From the NCBI RefSeq assembly GCF_000620165.1, contig NZ_JHVN01000001.1:1-64000 (forward strand): DNA of 64,000 bases, given 5' to 3'. The notes under the pieces are model-generated. The model was given only the letters and a program-made list of their open reading frames with translations, was not told where the DNA came from and searched no databases. The translations under genes and the position numbers were made by a program. Below, piece after piece: positions 1 to 7,610 of the stretch (positions are counted from its first letter, which is position 1; the number at the start of each line of letters is the position of its first letter). Source of the stretch: Anoxybacillus tepidamans PS2. GTDB lineage: Bacteria; Bacillota; Bacilli; Bacillales; Anoxybacillaceae.

Positions 1-381
1 ATGGATGCCCATCGATAAGGCAATGGTTCCATTTTCGTACACTTTGAACCCATCTTTCGCCCATTTCGTGTTGAAGAATTTCTTTTGTTTGTATGGGTAG
101 CGAGCATGATGAAGTCCTTTTTGAATGGCGGCTTGTGCCGATTGTCGCGCGAAGAGATACTGGTGGCAGACGGCTTGAATCGACTGGCTGTGGAGATGAA
201 AGCGGCCTTTCGTTCGCTTTTGCAGCTCGCTTTTCGAGATGCGGCGGCCGTGTTGAAGGAAGTATTCTTTCGCGAGCCGGAGGCACTCATTCCAGACGCG
301 TGCCGACTCCCGATTGCAGGCCACCAGCCGTTTGAGATCCCTTTTCGATGCACGAAAGGCGATTTTTTGACCGCGGAGCAT
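1..381 (-). CDS. tnpB: TnpB-like RNA-guided nuclease of IS200/IS605 family (3' part outside window)
   Basis: The minus strand is open from an ATG at 381 to the window edge, giving 127 residues of the N-terminal part. The start MLRGQKIAFR, then RVWNECLRLAKEY and the RYPYKQKKFFNTKW segment are typical of the N-terminal helix-turn-helix and wedge region of IS605 OrfB/TnpB proteins. TnpB proteins are RNA-guided DNA nucleases that support the retention of their transposon. An AAGGAAGG ribosome site lies 6 nt before the ATG and a TATAAT-like box is at 419-424. The catalytic RuvC part and the zinc finger lie outside, so activity cannot be judged. Palindromic element copy A lies about 80 nt upstream and is the likely left end. 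No tnpA is visible. Confidence 0.8.
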   Translation of the reverse strand, partial: MLRGQKIAFRASKRDLKRLVACNRESARVWNECLRLAKEYFLQHGRRISKSELQKRTKGRFHLHSQSIQAVCHQYLFARQSAQAAIQKGLHHARYPYKQKKFFNTKWAKDGFKVYENGTIALSMGIH

Positions 382-458
382 CGAGATTCCTTCCTTTCCC
401 TACAGCTTGGTTAAGATGATTATAGCACATACGTTCTGTTTTAGAAAGAAAAACATCC

Positions 459-518
459 GATTCATCCCCCACCTACACTTCGCTTAGAGGTGGGAGACTT
501 CTCGGTGAATGTGTTAAA
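459..518 (+). repeat. Palindromic element copy A (IS200/IS605 end-like)
   Basis: Copy A of a roughly 60-nt element. Read on this strand the family runs from ATGAACCTCTCCCACCTACA through CTCCGTTTAGAGGTGGGAGA to a conserved TGTTAAA end; the arms CCCACCT/AGGTGGG form a hairpin. This copy starts as GATTCATC and ends as GTGTTAAA. It lies upstream of tnpB and overlaps the 3' end of the superoxide dismutase gene, supplying its last 14 codons and its stop. Confidence 0.8.
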
Positions 519-1708
519 AAGACTTCCAGCGAAGTCTGCTTGCTTGCTTGCTCAAAGCGCCGTTCAACATCGCGCCAGTTGACGACATTCCAAAAACTGC
601 GGATATAGGCCGTTCGATCGTTTTTATACTGCAAATAGTATGCGTGTTCCCAAACATCTAACACAAGCAAAGGAATCGTATCCCATTGCGTCATCAACTG
701 ATGTTTTTCTGTTTGCAAAATTTCTAATCGATTGGCGCGCGGCGACCAGACAAGAAGCGCCCAGCCGACCCCTTCAACGCTTTTCGCCGCTTCCGTGAAA
801 TGTTGTTGAAACTGCTCTACGCTGCCAAAATCGGTTCTTATTTGTTCCAACAATGCTCCTTGCGGCCGGCCGCCTCCATTGGGCGTCATGTTATTCCAAA
901 AAATAGTATGCAAATAATGACCGGAACCATGAAACGCAGCCTCGCGTTCCCAATGCTTTAATAAACTGTAATCATTCGTTTGCCGCGCCCTTTGCATCAT
1001 TTTTTCTGCCTGGTTCAACCCATCAACATAGCTTTTATGATGTTTTGTATGGTGCAAACGCATAATTTCTTCGGAAATATGCGGTTCAAGGGCATCATAG
1101 CGATACGGAAGCGGTGGAAGTGTATGACCGCCGACCGGAACACGGTTTTGTCTCTGTTCTTCCACTATCTCCTCTTGTTCCTGCTTTAATTGACGGTCAG
1201 CGGTTTGTACTGCTTTTTCGTAAATCGCTTCTACCATCGTTTGAATGTTCGTAATCTCTTCTTCAAGCCATTCTCCTTCGTGTTCTTCAAGACGCGCGAG
1301 CAGCATTTCAATATCATTTGCATCCTCTTCTAACCAACTCTCCTCTAATTGTTTCCCCCACTCGCGTACTTCCTGCACATATTGTTGAAATTGAGCTTGT
1401 TGTTCCGGATGATCGCCGACTGGAACACGATTTTGCTCTACCTCTTGTTCTTCCTGCACTTGTTCCTCGTTCGCTTCTTCCTGCTTCAATTGGCGATCAG
1501 CCGCCTGCACCGCTTTTTCGTAAATCGCTTCTACCATCATTTGAATGTTCGCAATCTCTTCTTCAAGCCATTCTCCTTCATGTTCTTCAAGACGCGCGAG
1601 CAGCATTTCAATATCGTTTGCATCCTCTTCCAACCAACTCTCCTCTAATTGTTTCCCCCACTCGCGTACTTCCTGTACATATTGTTGAAATTGGGCTTGC
1701 TGTTCCAT
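473..1708 (-). CDS. Fe/Mn superoxide dismutase with duplicated acidic N-terminal extension
   Basis: The protein has 411 residues. The catalytic Fe/Mn-SOD domain covers about residues 195-393, with metal-ligand contexts visible in RLHHTKHHKSY, GSGHYLHTIFWNN and VLDVWEHAYYLQY. It would convert superoxide to hydrogen peroxide and oxygen. It resembles Bacillus SodF-type enzymes, which also carry an N-terminal extension, but here that Glu/Gln-rich, probably coiled-coil region is present twice (about residues 1-100 and 102-195). The start at 1708 is chosen because AGGAGG lies 6-7 nt before it; an in-frame ATG at 1723 lies upstream of that site. The final 14 residues are encoded by palindromic element A, so the original C-terminus has been replaced. 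Whether the metal is iron or manganese cannot be told safely. Confidence 0.9.
   Translation of the reverse strand: MEQQAQFQQYVQEVREWGKQLEESWLEEDANDIEMLLARLEEHEGEWLEEEIANIQMMVEAIYEKAVQAADRQLKQEEANEEQVQEEQEVEQNRVPVGDHPEQQAQFQQYVQEVREWGKQLEESWLEEDANDIEMLLARLEEHEGEWLEEEITNIQTMVEAIYEKAVQTADRQLKQEQEEIVEEQRQNRVPVGGHTLPPLPYRYDALEPHISEEIMRLHHTKHHKSYVDGLNQAEKMMQRARQTNDYSLLKHWEREAAFHGSGHYLHTIFWNNMTPNGGGRPQGALLEQIRTDFGSVEQFQQHFTEAAKSVEGVGWALLVWSPRANRLEILQTEKHQLMTQWDTIPLLVLDVWEHAYYLQYKNDRTAYIRSFWNVVNWRDVERRFEQASKQTSLEVFLTHSPRSLPPLSEV
1132..1706 (-). repeat. In-gene tandem duplication, about 300-nt period
   Basis: The stretches 1132-1410 and 1421-1706 are two direct copies inside the superoxide dismutase gene. 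Over 1201-1398 against 1501-1698 they align without gaps at an offset of exactly 300 nt with few substitutions. The only length difference is in the Glu/Gln linker (about 1140-1195 against 1440-1495). The high identity suggests a recent duplication or ongoing conversion. Confidence 0.9.
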
Positions 1709-1776
1709 AAGAAACCTCCTCATTTTTTATCCGTCATTATCGTATGATGTGCGCGGAAAAAGCGTTCTTATCACTG

Positions 1777-1837
1777 ATGAACCTCTCCTGCCTGCACATC
1801 GCTTGGATGTAGGAGATTTCTCGGTCAATATGTTAAA
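1777..1837 (+). repeat. Palindromic element copy B (diverged)
   Basis: It keeps the ATGAACCTCT start, TTCTCGGT and the TATGTTAAA end of the family, but the hairpin arms have drifted (CTCCTGCC...GGATGTAGGAG). It lies 87 nt before copy C in the same orientation. Confidence 0.65.
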
Positions 1838-1923
1838 GCATACGTTGATTCGAAGGCTATTCTAACTCGCTCCTTTAAGCGTTAATATATAAACCGAAAT
1901 GTCCCGGGAGTATGTTCTCCCTT

Positions 1924-1985
1924 ATGAACCTCCCCCACCTACACTCCGTTTAGAGGTGGGAGACTTCTCGGCGGATTATGTTAAA
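1924..1985 (+). repeat. Palindromic element copy C
   Basis: A well-conserved copy with arms TCCCCCACCT and AGGTGGGAGA and the end ATGTTAAA. It ends 17 nt before the stop codon of the LuxR-type gene, so a transcript leaving that gene would read straight into the hairpin. Together with inverted copy D it brackets the LuxR/DUF6230/DUF6114 island. Confidence 0.8.
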
Positions 1986-2002
1986 CGGCAAAGTAGGTTA
2001 TT

Positions 2003-3511
2003 TTATTGAATGATTCCCAAGCGGATCGCTTTCACAGCTACTTCCGTCCGATTTCTGGCGTTCAGTTTTTTCATAATGTTAGAAATGTAATCCCGCACTG
2101 TAAACTCACTAAGATATAACTGTACAGCCGCCTCAGATGTTGACGCACCATCTGCTAGAAGCTTTATAATTTCGATTTCTCGGGAAGAAAGAGAGATGTT
2201 ATTTGGAAGCAAATCAGTTGGCTGAATATTAGCTTCAATAAATCTTAATAACAACTCCCCGGAGCTTTGTCCGAACTTCATCAGCGCCGGAAATAAGGTC
2301 CTATCGACTGTGAAATATTGCCCTGGTCCTTTATCAAGCACCACTCCTCCGATAATTTTTCCTTCCGTCGGCACATAAATGGGGACGATCATAAGGGAGG
2401 CAAGCTGAAATGTTTCTACATATTTCTTAGGAAACTCTTTATGAGCGAATGGCACATAAATAGGTTGGAAGTTTTTCATTTCATGATTTTGGGATTTAAG
2501 CTTAACAAGACTTTCATTCAAAATCGGGATGTTATCCATTTTCTCAGCAATGGCCTGAATTTCTTCCTTGTTCAAATGATACCCATACAAACCGACGCCG
2601 ATGCTTTCCATGTTCGAAAACTTGAATAAAGCGCAGCGTTCGAAGGGAAGAAAATGGCCAAAGCCGAAACAAATGTTTTCAATTGCCTCTTGAAAGTTTT
2701 GCGATCGGATAATCCATTCGTTAAATAATATGACGGCGTCTTTCCAAAGATTTTCTTGGAGACAGCACAGTTGCCTCTCTTCCTCTAACTGAAACTTACG
2801 CAATATATGAAAAACAACATCTAAATCAATGTGATGATGAGTTGTTGTCCCAAATAACAGCAGCTCGTTTTTCCAAGGAATCGGAAGACGTGAACTTGAT
2901 AACACGTTAGCAACTTCATTCCAAGTAGCAAAAAAGTTTTCCCCGTTAAGAGATGCCGCGTTCGGATGCGGTCCAATTATTTTTTTGATATAAAATCCTT
3001 CCTTTTTTTCTTCAATTCTCGCAATCCATTTCACCCGTATCCCCGGTGCTTCCAATATTTGCTCACATATCGCATCAATCCCTACTAATTCTTGATCGAA
3101 TGAATATAGAATTCGTTCGCCTATTTTCGAAAATAAATAGTGGACAGAAGGGTGTAATTTAGAGGAGAAGGCAATTCGCGACTTCAAAATTTTATGAGAT
3201 GCATTTTCCAACAAATTCAGGCTAAAAATAATAGCTTCCGGATCAGGCCGTTGTGAAAATCTTTCTACCCACTGCTGCTGCATATTCCATAGCATGCTGC
3301 CTGCTTCCACATTTCCTCTCCTCGCCGTTGCTAAACATTCGAGTAAAAAATCACTGATAAATGCGAATATAGCTTCCGATCTTTTATTCGCATGTCGCAA
3401 CGAATCGAGAATTCGATTCCTCTCTTGCAGAAGCTCTTCTTTATAAACGCTTAGCAATTGGATAGCGCTGTTTAAAAGGCCATGTAAATGATGGTTTAAT
3501 GCTTGTGACAA
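2003..3511 (-). CDS. LuxR-family transcriptional regulator with long N-terminal sensory region
   Basis: The protein has about 502 residues. The last 65 residues form a LuxR/GerE-type helix-turn-helix: LSSREIEIIKLLADGASTSE, followed by AVQLYLSEFTVRDYISNIMK. The first 430 residues match no family I can name; parts look GAF-like (PIYVPTEGKIIGGVVLDKG), suggesting a ligand-sensing domain rather than a phosphoacceptor receiver domain. The TTG at 3511 is preferred because AAGGAGG lies 9 nt before it, whereas the ATG at 3520 directly touches that site. It is divergent from the secreted DUF6230-like gene and probably regulates it. Element C follows the stop codon. Confidence 0.8.
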   Translation of the reverse strand: MSQALNHHLHGLLNSAIQLLSVYKEELLQERNRILDSLRHANKRSEAIFAFISDFLLECLATARRGNVEAGSMLWNMQQQWVERFSQRPDPEAIIFSLNLLENASHKILKSRIAFSSKLHPSVHYLFSKIGERILYSFDQELVGIDAICEQILEAPGIRVKWIARIEEKKEGFYIKKIIGPHPNAASLNGENFFATWNEVANVLSSSRLPIPWKNELLLFGTTTHHHIDLDVVFHILRKFQLEEERQLCCLQENLWKDAVILFNEWIIRSQNFQEAIENICFGFGHFLPFERCALFKFSNMESIGVGLYGYHLNKEEIQAIAEKMDNIPILNESLVKLKSQNHEMKNFQPIYVPFAHKEFPKKYVETFQLASLMIVPIYVPTEGKIIGGVVLDKGPGQYFTVDRTLFPALMKFGQSSGELLLRFIEANIQPTDLLPNNISLSSREIEIIKLLADGASTSEAAVQLYLSEFTVRDYISNIMKKLNARNRTEVAVKAIRLGIIQ

Positions 3512-3634
3512 CGCTTCCATCCTCCTTGTCCTTTATTGGATAGATTTGTATTCACTTAGATGGCACCACACTCCCCGATCGTTAAATATTTTTCGGTTTA
3601 TTTCTACAAATATTTCTTATTCTCAAATAAAATT

Positions 3635-3648
3635 CCTACAAATGTAGG
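3635..3648. promoter_or_regulatory. Candidate operator palindrome between divergent genes
   Basis: CCTACA-AA-TGTAGG is an inverted repeat with 6-bp arms in the AT-rich divergent intergenic region. A related half-site, TCTACAAATA, occurs at 3604-3613. It is a reasonable binding site for the adjacent LuxR-type regulator, but this is inferred from position only. Confidence 0.4.
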
Positions 3649-3667
3649 TATTAAAACTTCTGCAAAC

Positions 3668-3696
3668 TTGACATAAAATTTTCACAAAATTAAGAA
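3668..3696 (+). promoter_or_regulatory. Candidate sigmaA promoter of the DUF6230-like operon
   Basis: TTGACA at 3668-3673 is a consensus -35 box. With a 17-nt spacer the -10 position is TAAGAA, a weak match, which would fit a promoter that needs an activator. It lies just downstream of the palindrome at 3635-3648. Confidence 0.4.
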
Positions 3697-3759
3697 AGCG
3701 TTTACTTTATAGTGAACGCCTCCATTTTTTACCCTAAAAAGAATAAAGGAGGAGGATTT

Positions 3760-4341
3760 ATGTCAGAAATTTTAATTGCGGGAGGGCATACCGTTCGGAA
3801 AAGATTTTGGATTGCGCTTTTAAGCGGATTTTTGTTTTTAGGTTCTCTTCTTGCCGTATTCGGAATGACAGGCGTAGCCTATGCGGTGCCGCTTAGCGGA
3901 TTTGGCGAATTTACAGTTAAGTTTGAGAAGTTGGTGGGATCTGGCTTTAAACTATATGGAGGACTTGCTGATGGAGCCGAAACAAAAAATATCCCTGTTG
4001 CTGTTAACGAAATTAACCATGCAACGATTACTGGATTAGAGATTTCCAAAACTATTCCAGCGCTTGGAATCAGAGTCGTCATCACATCCGAAAATCCTGT
4101 TGAGATTGATGGGCTTATCCAAAAAGCTACTTTAATTAATGGCAACGCCCAGTTTAGTAACTTAGCAATGTCGGAAAATTATGTTGGCAATATTAATGAT
4201 CCGGTGCAAAAAGTAGCCCGTGAATTTACACAAGGTGCTGACAATATCATGATTGAAAACGGAGACTTAAAAACGTTATATCTCTTTCAGCAAAAAGTCT
4301 CTCTTCCTGGGATGAAAGTTTCTTTTGAAAAAGTAAACTAA
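3760..4341 (+). CDS. DUF6230-like secreted or membrane-anchored protein
   Basis: The protein has 193 residues. The ATG at 3760 follows AAAGGAGGAGG. An N-terminal hydrophobic segment (about residues 17-40, ending FGMTGVAYAVP) is a signal peptide or membrane anchor. The exported part contains ETKNIPVAVNEINHATITGL and an ALGIRVVITSENPVEIDGL stretch, resembling DUF6230 proteins known mainly from Actinobacteria, where they sit beside DUF6114 genes as here. The function is unknown. It is the first gene of a three-gene unit divergent from the LuxR-type regulator. The third gene encodes a related domain. The family assignment is from memory of family features and should be checked by profile search. 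Confidence 0.65.
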   Translation: MSEILIAGGHTVRKRFWIALLSGFLFLGSLLAVFGMTGVAYAVPLSGFGEFTVKFEKLVGSGFKLYGGLADGAETKNIPVAVNEINHATITGLEISKTIPALGIRVVITSENPVEIDGLIQKATLINGNAQFSNLAMSENYVGNINDPVQKVAREFTQGADNIMIENGDLKTLYLFQQKVSLPGMKVSFEKVN

Positions 4342-4366
4342 TCATTTTGCACAAGGATGGTAGCAA

Positions 4367-4774
4367 ATGAGCACAATTTCTTCTGGATGGAAAAAATTTA
4401 AAAATTGGAAAACGAAGCGACCTTTCTGGGGAGCCACTTTAACGCTTATATCAGGAGCAATGATTTTATGGGTTCCTATGCAGCTTTATGAAATGGCTCT
4501 GACCCCGGGAAGTATGGTATTTGTCGGCTTCTTTTTAGGAGGGCTCGTATTCCTTCTAGGATTCATGTCTTATATAATGCCTAGATTCTCTACTTTATTT
4601 GGGGTCATATCCATCTTTGCGTCTGTACTGTCGATTATGGGGGCGCTTGGCGGGCTTTTAATCGGCACTATTTTGGGGATTGTTGGCGGATCTTTATGCG
4701 TTGCCTGGAAGCCGCAATTTGCAACGGCAGAGCTGCAAAGCGGTTTTTCTGGTCAGAACCATTTCGACGCATAA
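4367..4774 (+). CDS. DUF6114-like integral membrane protein
   Basis: The protein has 135 residues, with a short basic N-terminus (KKFKNWKTKRPFWG) followed by four hydrophobic segments at about residues 22-42, 48-70, 73-95 and 98-120. The order basic start, PFWG and four helices fits DUF6114 membrane proteins, which pair with DUF6230 proteins. It starts 25 nt after the preceding stop with a weak AAGGATGG ribosome site, consistent with cotranscription. The function is unknown; a membrane partner for the two exported proteins is an inference. Confidence 0.65.
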   Translation: MSTISSGWKKFKNWKTKRPFWGATLTLISGAMILWVPMQLYEMALTPGSMVFVGFFLGGLVFLLGFMSYIMPRFSTLFGVISIFASVLSIMGALGGLLIGTILGIVGGSLCVAWKPQFATAELQSGFSGQNHFDA

Positions 4775-4858
4775 AAATATTCCACGCAGCATGAATTTAT
4801 CATCCATTCCTCTCTATTCGCAGCACGATGCCCCCTGCAGCGGGTGTTTTTGCAACTC

Positions 4859-4890
4859 GAGCCATCTCCCGGTTGAAATGGGAGAGGCTC
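4859..4890. other. Intercistronic stem-loop
   Basis: GAGCC-A-TCTCCC and GGGAGA-GGCTC form an 11-bp stem around a short loop. No T-run follows, so it is more likely an mRNA processing or stability hairpin, or partial attenuation before the third gene, than a full terminator. Confidence 0.5.
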
Positions 4891-4945
4891 TGTGCAAAAA
4901 CGCGATTCGTGCACTATTGAATTTTGTTCAGAAAAGGTGATCGCA

Positions 4946-5824
4946 TTGGCCCATCCATTCAATCGGCCCAAATTCGCAATCGCTATATTGTTTCTAATCA
5001 TCGGACTGTCGTTTCCGGTCGCACATAGTTCGGCGGATTCTCCGTCTCCTGTCGGATTTGTCATTGAAGCGAGACAACTGGAAGGCACCATGTCCGCGCT
5101 TTCGATCGCGACAGGCGATACGGCGGAAAAGAAAAACATTCCTATGCTTTTATTCCGGTTTGACAATGCGACCGCAGAAGGGTTAACGATTCGAAAAATT
5201 ATAGAAACCCCGGCTGGAATGGTCACCGTCCACATGTCGTCTTCCGATCCAGCCGTCTTTCGCGATCTTGTCTTGAAAGCTTCCAACGCCCAAATTGGCG
5301 AAATATATAAACCGAAAAACGGAAATATCGGCTTCAAAAATTTAAAAGTGCTTGCCCATTATGTCGCCGCAAACAACGCGTCACTCCCACAGCTTCAGGC
5401 TTATTTCGAAAATGGCGGCAAAACAGAGATGCAGCCGTCTACTGAAGGCGAACTCAAGCAAATGATCGACGCCATAACAAAAAACACGCTTGTTAACAGC
5501 ATCATTAAAACACCTAAAGCTGATCCTTCCGGAAACGGCAACGATGAAACGAAACCATCTGGAAATCTCATAAACACCCCAGCTAGCGATATCATAAATA
5601 ATCCGTTTAACAATCAAGCCCCCATTGACGATATAATAAAGCATCTGCCTAACAGCAACGACAAATCTGAACCTGTTGGCAATGTTGTAAACAGCTTGCC
5701 TGCTACGGATGACCATGCTGAAAACAGCAACCTAAACACAACGTCGCCTTCTAACGATAAAACGAATCTTCCGTTTCCTGTCCAGGAAATATTGCAAAAA
5801 ATTGATCGGCTGAAAACGGAGTAA
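4946..5824 (+). CDS. Secreted protein with DUF6230-related domain and Asn-rich tail
   Basis: The protein has about 292 residues. The TTG at 4946 is preferred because AAAAGGTGA lies 5 nt upstream; an in-frame GTG at 4892 would add 18 residues without a clear ribosome site. A signal peptide (FAIAILFLIIGLSFPVAHSS) is followed by a domain related to the first protein of this unit: the shared pattern is KNIP, then AT-GL-I-K, then PAG-V-V, then a KA position. The last about 120 residues are Asn/Ser/Pro/Asp-rich and low-complexity with repeated DIINN/IINTP-like pieces, like a surface-exposed stalk. No LPxTG anchor is seen. Element D begins 8 nt after the stop. Confidence 0.6.
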   Translation: MAHPFNRPKFAIAILFLIIGLSFPVAHSSADSPSPVGFVIEARQLEGTMSALSIATGDTAEKKNIPMLLFRFDNATAEGLTIRKIIETPAGMVTVHMSSSDPAVFRDLVLKASNAQIGEIYKPKNGNIGFKNLKVLAHYVAANNASLPQLQAYFENGGKTEMQPSTEGELKQMIDAITKNTLVNSIIKTPKADPSGNGNDETKPSGNLINTPASDIINNPFNNQAPIDDIIKHLPNSNDKSEPVGNVVNSLPATDDHAENSNLNTTSPSNDKTNLPFPVQEILQKIDRLKTE

Positions 5825-5831
5825 CAATCCC

Positions 5832-5892
5832 TTTAACATATCTACCGAGAAGTCTCCCACCTCTTAACGGAGTGTAGGTGGGAGAGATTCAT
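5832..5892 (-). repeat. Palindromic element copy D
   Basis: A close copy of the family in inverted orientation relative to A-C: TTTAACATATCTACCGAGAA, then GTCTCCCACCTC, then GGAGTGTAGGTGGGAG. It begins 8 nt after the stop codon of the third island gene, with the TTTAACA end facing the gene. Confidence 0.85.
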
Positions 5893-5995
5893 AAAGCGGC
5901 ACATCAACAGCTTGACTGTCCTCTTTTTTATTTTTGTTCGTCCTCTCATCTGTCCTCTTGAGTTGAGAGCATAGAGACTTTTAGGCAAATATGCA

Positions 5996-6027
5996 CAAAC
6001 CGCCTCCCCAATTCAGGGAGGCGGCTG
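5996..6027 (-). terminator. Terminator of the scpA-ypuI transcript
   Basis: CCGCCTCCC and GGGAGGCGG form a GC-rich hairpin just after the ypuI stop on the minus strand, followed by TTTGTG. Confidence 0.6.
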
Positions 6028-6035
6028 CAGCCGTA

Positions 6036-6527
6036 TTATTTCGATTGCATCATTTTTGTCCGATAGTCAGTTTCGTAAAATTCCAGCTCTTCACGCATCG
6101 CCTGAAAGCTGCCCTCAACAGAAGCGATGAGCGCTTGGAGCGACGGAGGAGGCGTCTGCCGAAATTTGATCGAATTGCGTCCGGTATAAGCGGAACGGCT
6201 GTCTTCGTACCATGCGTCATTTTTCGGTGCAAAAAACTCCGCAATGCACGAGTGATAGACGCGATACAAAGCTTTTTCCGCAGCAGCTTTACGGAACGGC
6301 TCATCCCCGAGCACAATGCGGCACGCCTCTAGTCCTTCCTCGCAATACACAACAAGGCGGCGCAAGTTCGAAAGCAACTGTTCAGCATACGTTTGGTCGA
6401 CGTCGTCTTGCTCGGCAAGCAGGCCCATAATCGTTGTTTCGTTTAAATATCCGGCAATCGCTTGTACCGTTTTTTGTAAAAATGCTTCAACCTGCTTTGT
6501 TTGATTCATGACGATGGAATTTCCCAT
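6036..6527 (-). CDS. ypuI: YpuI family protein (DUF3907)
   Basis: The protein has 163 residues without signal peptide or membrane segment, rich in charged residues and probably helical. Sequence and position (downstream of scpA-scpB) match Bacillus YpuI, of unknown function. The ATG at 6527 has GGGGGT about 8 nt upstream; an internal ATG at 6509 is a possible alternative. It is the last gene of the minus-strand run from scpA. Confidence 0.8.
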   Translation of the reverse strand: MGNSIVMNQTKQVEAFLQKTVQAIAGYLNETTIMGLLAEQDDVDQTYAEQLLSNLRRLVVYCEEGLEACRIVLGDEPFRKAAAEKALYRVYHSCIAEFFAPKNDAWYEDSRSAYTGRNSIKFRQTPPPSLQALIASVEGSFQAMREELEFYETDYRTKMMQSK

Positions 6528-6545
6528 ATTACAGACCCCCGTATA

Positions 6546-6965
6546 TTATAATGGTTGTTTAATGAACCGAAGCGGTGAAGTTAGTTCATATTCCCGCTTT
6601 ATTTCTAAAGCCGAAAAAATTTCCGGAAGCTTCGCGTATTCAATTTGTTCAAAATAACTGCGAAACTCCTTCTCCTCACTAATATATATGCGCTTCCGAT
6701 GGCGAAAGCTTGGGTTAGAGAGCAGGCAAACGAGCGCCACGATATCTTTGAAATAGACGTCGCGTCCCTGCACTTGAAAAATGGGATCTTGCTCATATGG
6801 GGTAAATGACGGAAATAATTGATCGAAATAACGCACATATAAAACGTGCAGCGTTTTTTCGTCGCCGTCGTCAACAAACGTGACCTCGGAACGGTTAAAA
6901 AAGTCTTCTGATGTGTTTGGTTGCGCCTTTTCTAGCTCATATCCGCGGCATTGGCGAATACGCAT
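6546..6965 (-). CDS. Conserved hypothetical protein between scpB and ypuI
   Basis: The protein has 139 residues, soluble, and starts MRIRQCRGYELEKAQPN after an AAAGGAGG-type site. I do not recognise a named family. The acidic and aromatic composition (FVDDGDEKTLHVLYVRYFDQLF) suggests a small globular protein. It is 63 nt downstream of scpB and 18 nt before ypuI on the same strand, so it probably shares the transcript. It is not part of the Bacillus subtilis scpB-ypuI arrangement as I know it. Confidence 0.7.
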   Translation of the reverse strand: MRIRQCRGYELEKAQPNTSEDFFNRSEVTFVDDGDEKTLHVLYVRYFDQLFPSFTPYEQDPIFQVQGRDVYFKDIVALVCLLSNPSFRHRKRIYISEEKEFRSYFEQIEYAKLPEIFSALEIKREYELTSPLRFIKQPL

Positions 6966-7028
6966 CCTAAAGCCTCCTTTACGTGCAATAACGGAAAATT
7001 CGTTACCTTTATCTTATCACAATTATCT

Positions 7029-7610
7029 TTATTGTTTAAAAGTTTCTTCAAATTTTTCAAAAAATAAGTCGGCTTCCCGTTCCGTTTCTTCTTCCTTCAA
7101 TTCTGGAAGCGGCGGCAACTCCTCGATCGTTTTTAAACCAAAATAATCTAAAAACTCTTTTGTCGTCCCGTATAAAATAGGCCGTCCTGTCCCTTCCGCT
7201 CTCCCTACTTCCTTTATGAGCGCCCTCGCAATGAGCGTTTGCAGCGGTTTGTCGCTTTTAACGCCGCGAATCTCCTCAATTTCCGCCCGCGTAATCGGCT
7301 GGCGGTAAGCTACAATGGCTAACGTCTCAAGCGCAGCTTGCGATAAAGAGGAGGAGGAAGGCGATTCGACAAGCTTTTTTAAATATGGCGCGTGCTCTTT
7401 TTTCGTTGCCAGCTGATACACACCAGCAAGCTCGATCAGTTGAATGCCGCGGTCTTGCCCGCTGAAATCCGCTTTCAGTTCGGCAATAATGCTAAGTGCT
7501 TGTTCCTCCTCGATTTCAAGCACAGAAGCGATTTGTTTGAGCGACAATCCCTCGTCCCCCGCAGCAAACAATAATCCCTCAACAATCGCTTTATAGTGGT
7601 TCATCTCCAT
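7029..7610 (-). CDS. scpB: Segregation and condensation protein ScpB
   Basis: The protein has 193 residues with two winged-helix domains ([20 protein letters not shown] is the family signature). ScpB dimers bind the kleisin ScpA in the Smc-ScpAB condensin that compacts and separates chromosomes. The start at ATG 7610 is chosen because AAGGATGG lies just upstream and the family starts near [13 protein letters not shown]; the longer open frame upstream is the scpA coding sequence in another frame. It overlaps the 3' end of scpA by 20 nt, suggesting coupled translation. Confidence 0.95.
   Translation of the reverse strand: MEMNHYKAIVEGLLFAAGDEGLSLKQIASVLEIEEEQALSIIAELKADFSGQDRGIQLIELAGVYQLATKKEHAPYLKKLVESPSSSSLSQAALETLAIVAYRQPITRAEIEEIRGVKSDKPLQTLIARALIKEVGRAEGTGRPILYGTTKEFLDYFGLKTIEELPPLPELKEEETEREADLFFEKFEETFKQ

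Noticed and set aside
1318-1710. Plus-strand frames opposite the duplicated SOD region
   Set aside because: Antisense shadows of the acidic repeat; no ribosome site or family similarity.
1709-1723. ATG at 1723 as start of the superoxide dismutase
   Set aside because: The AGGAGG site lies between it and the ATG at 1708, so translation should begin at 1708.
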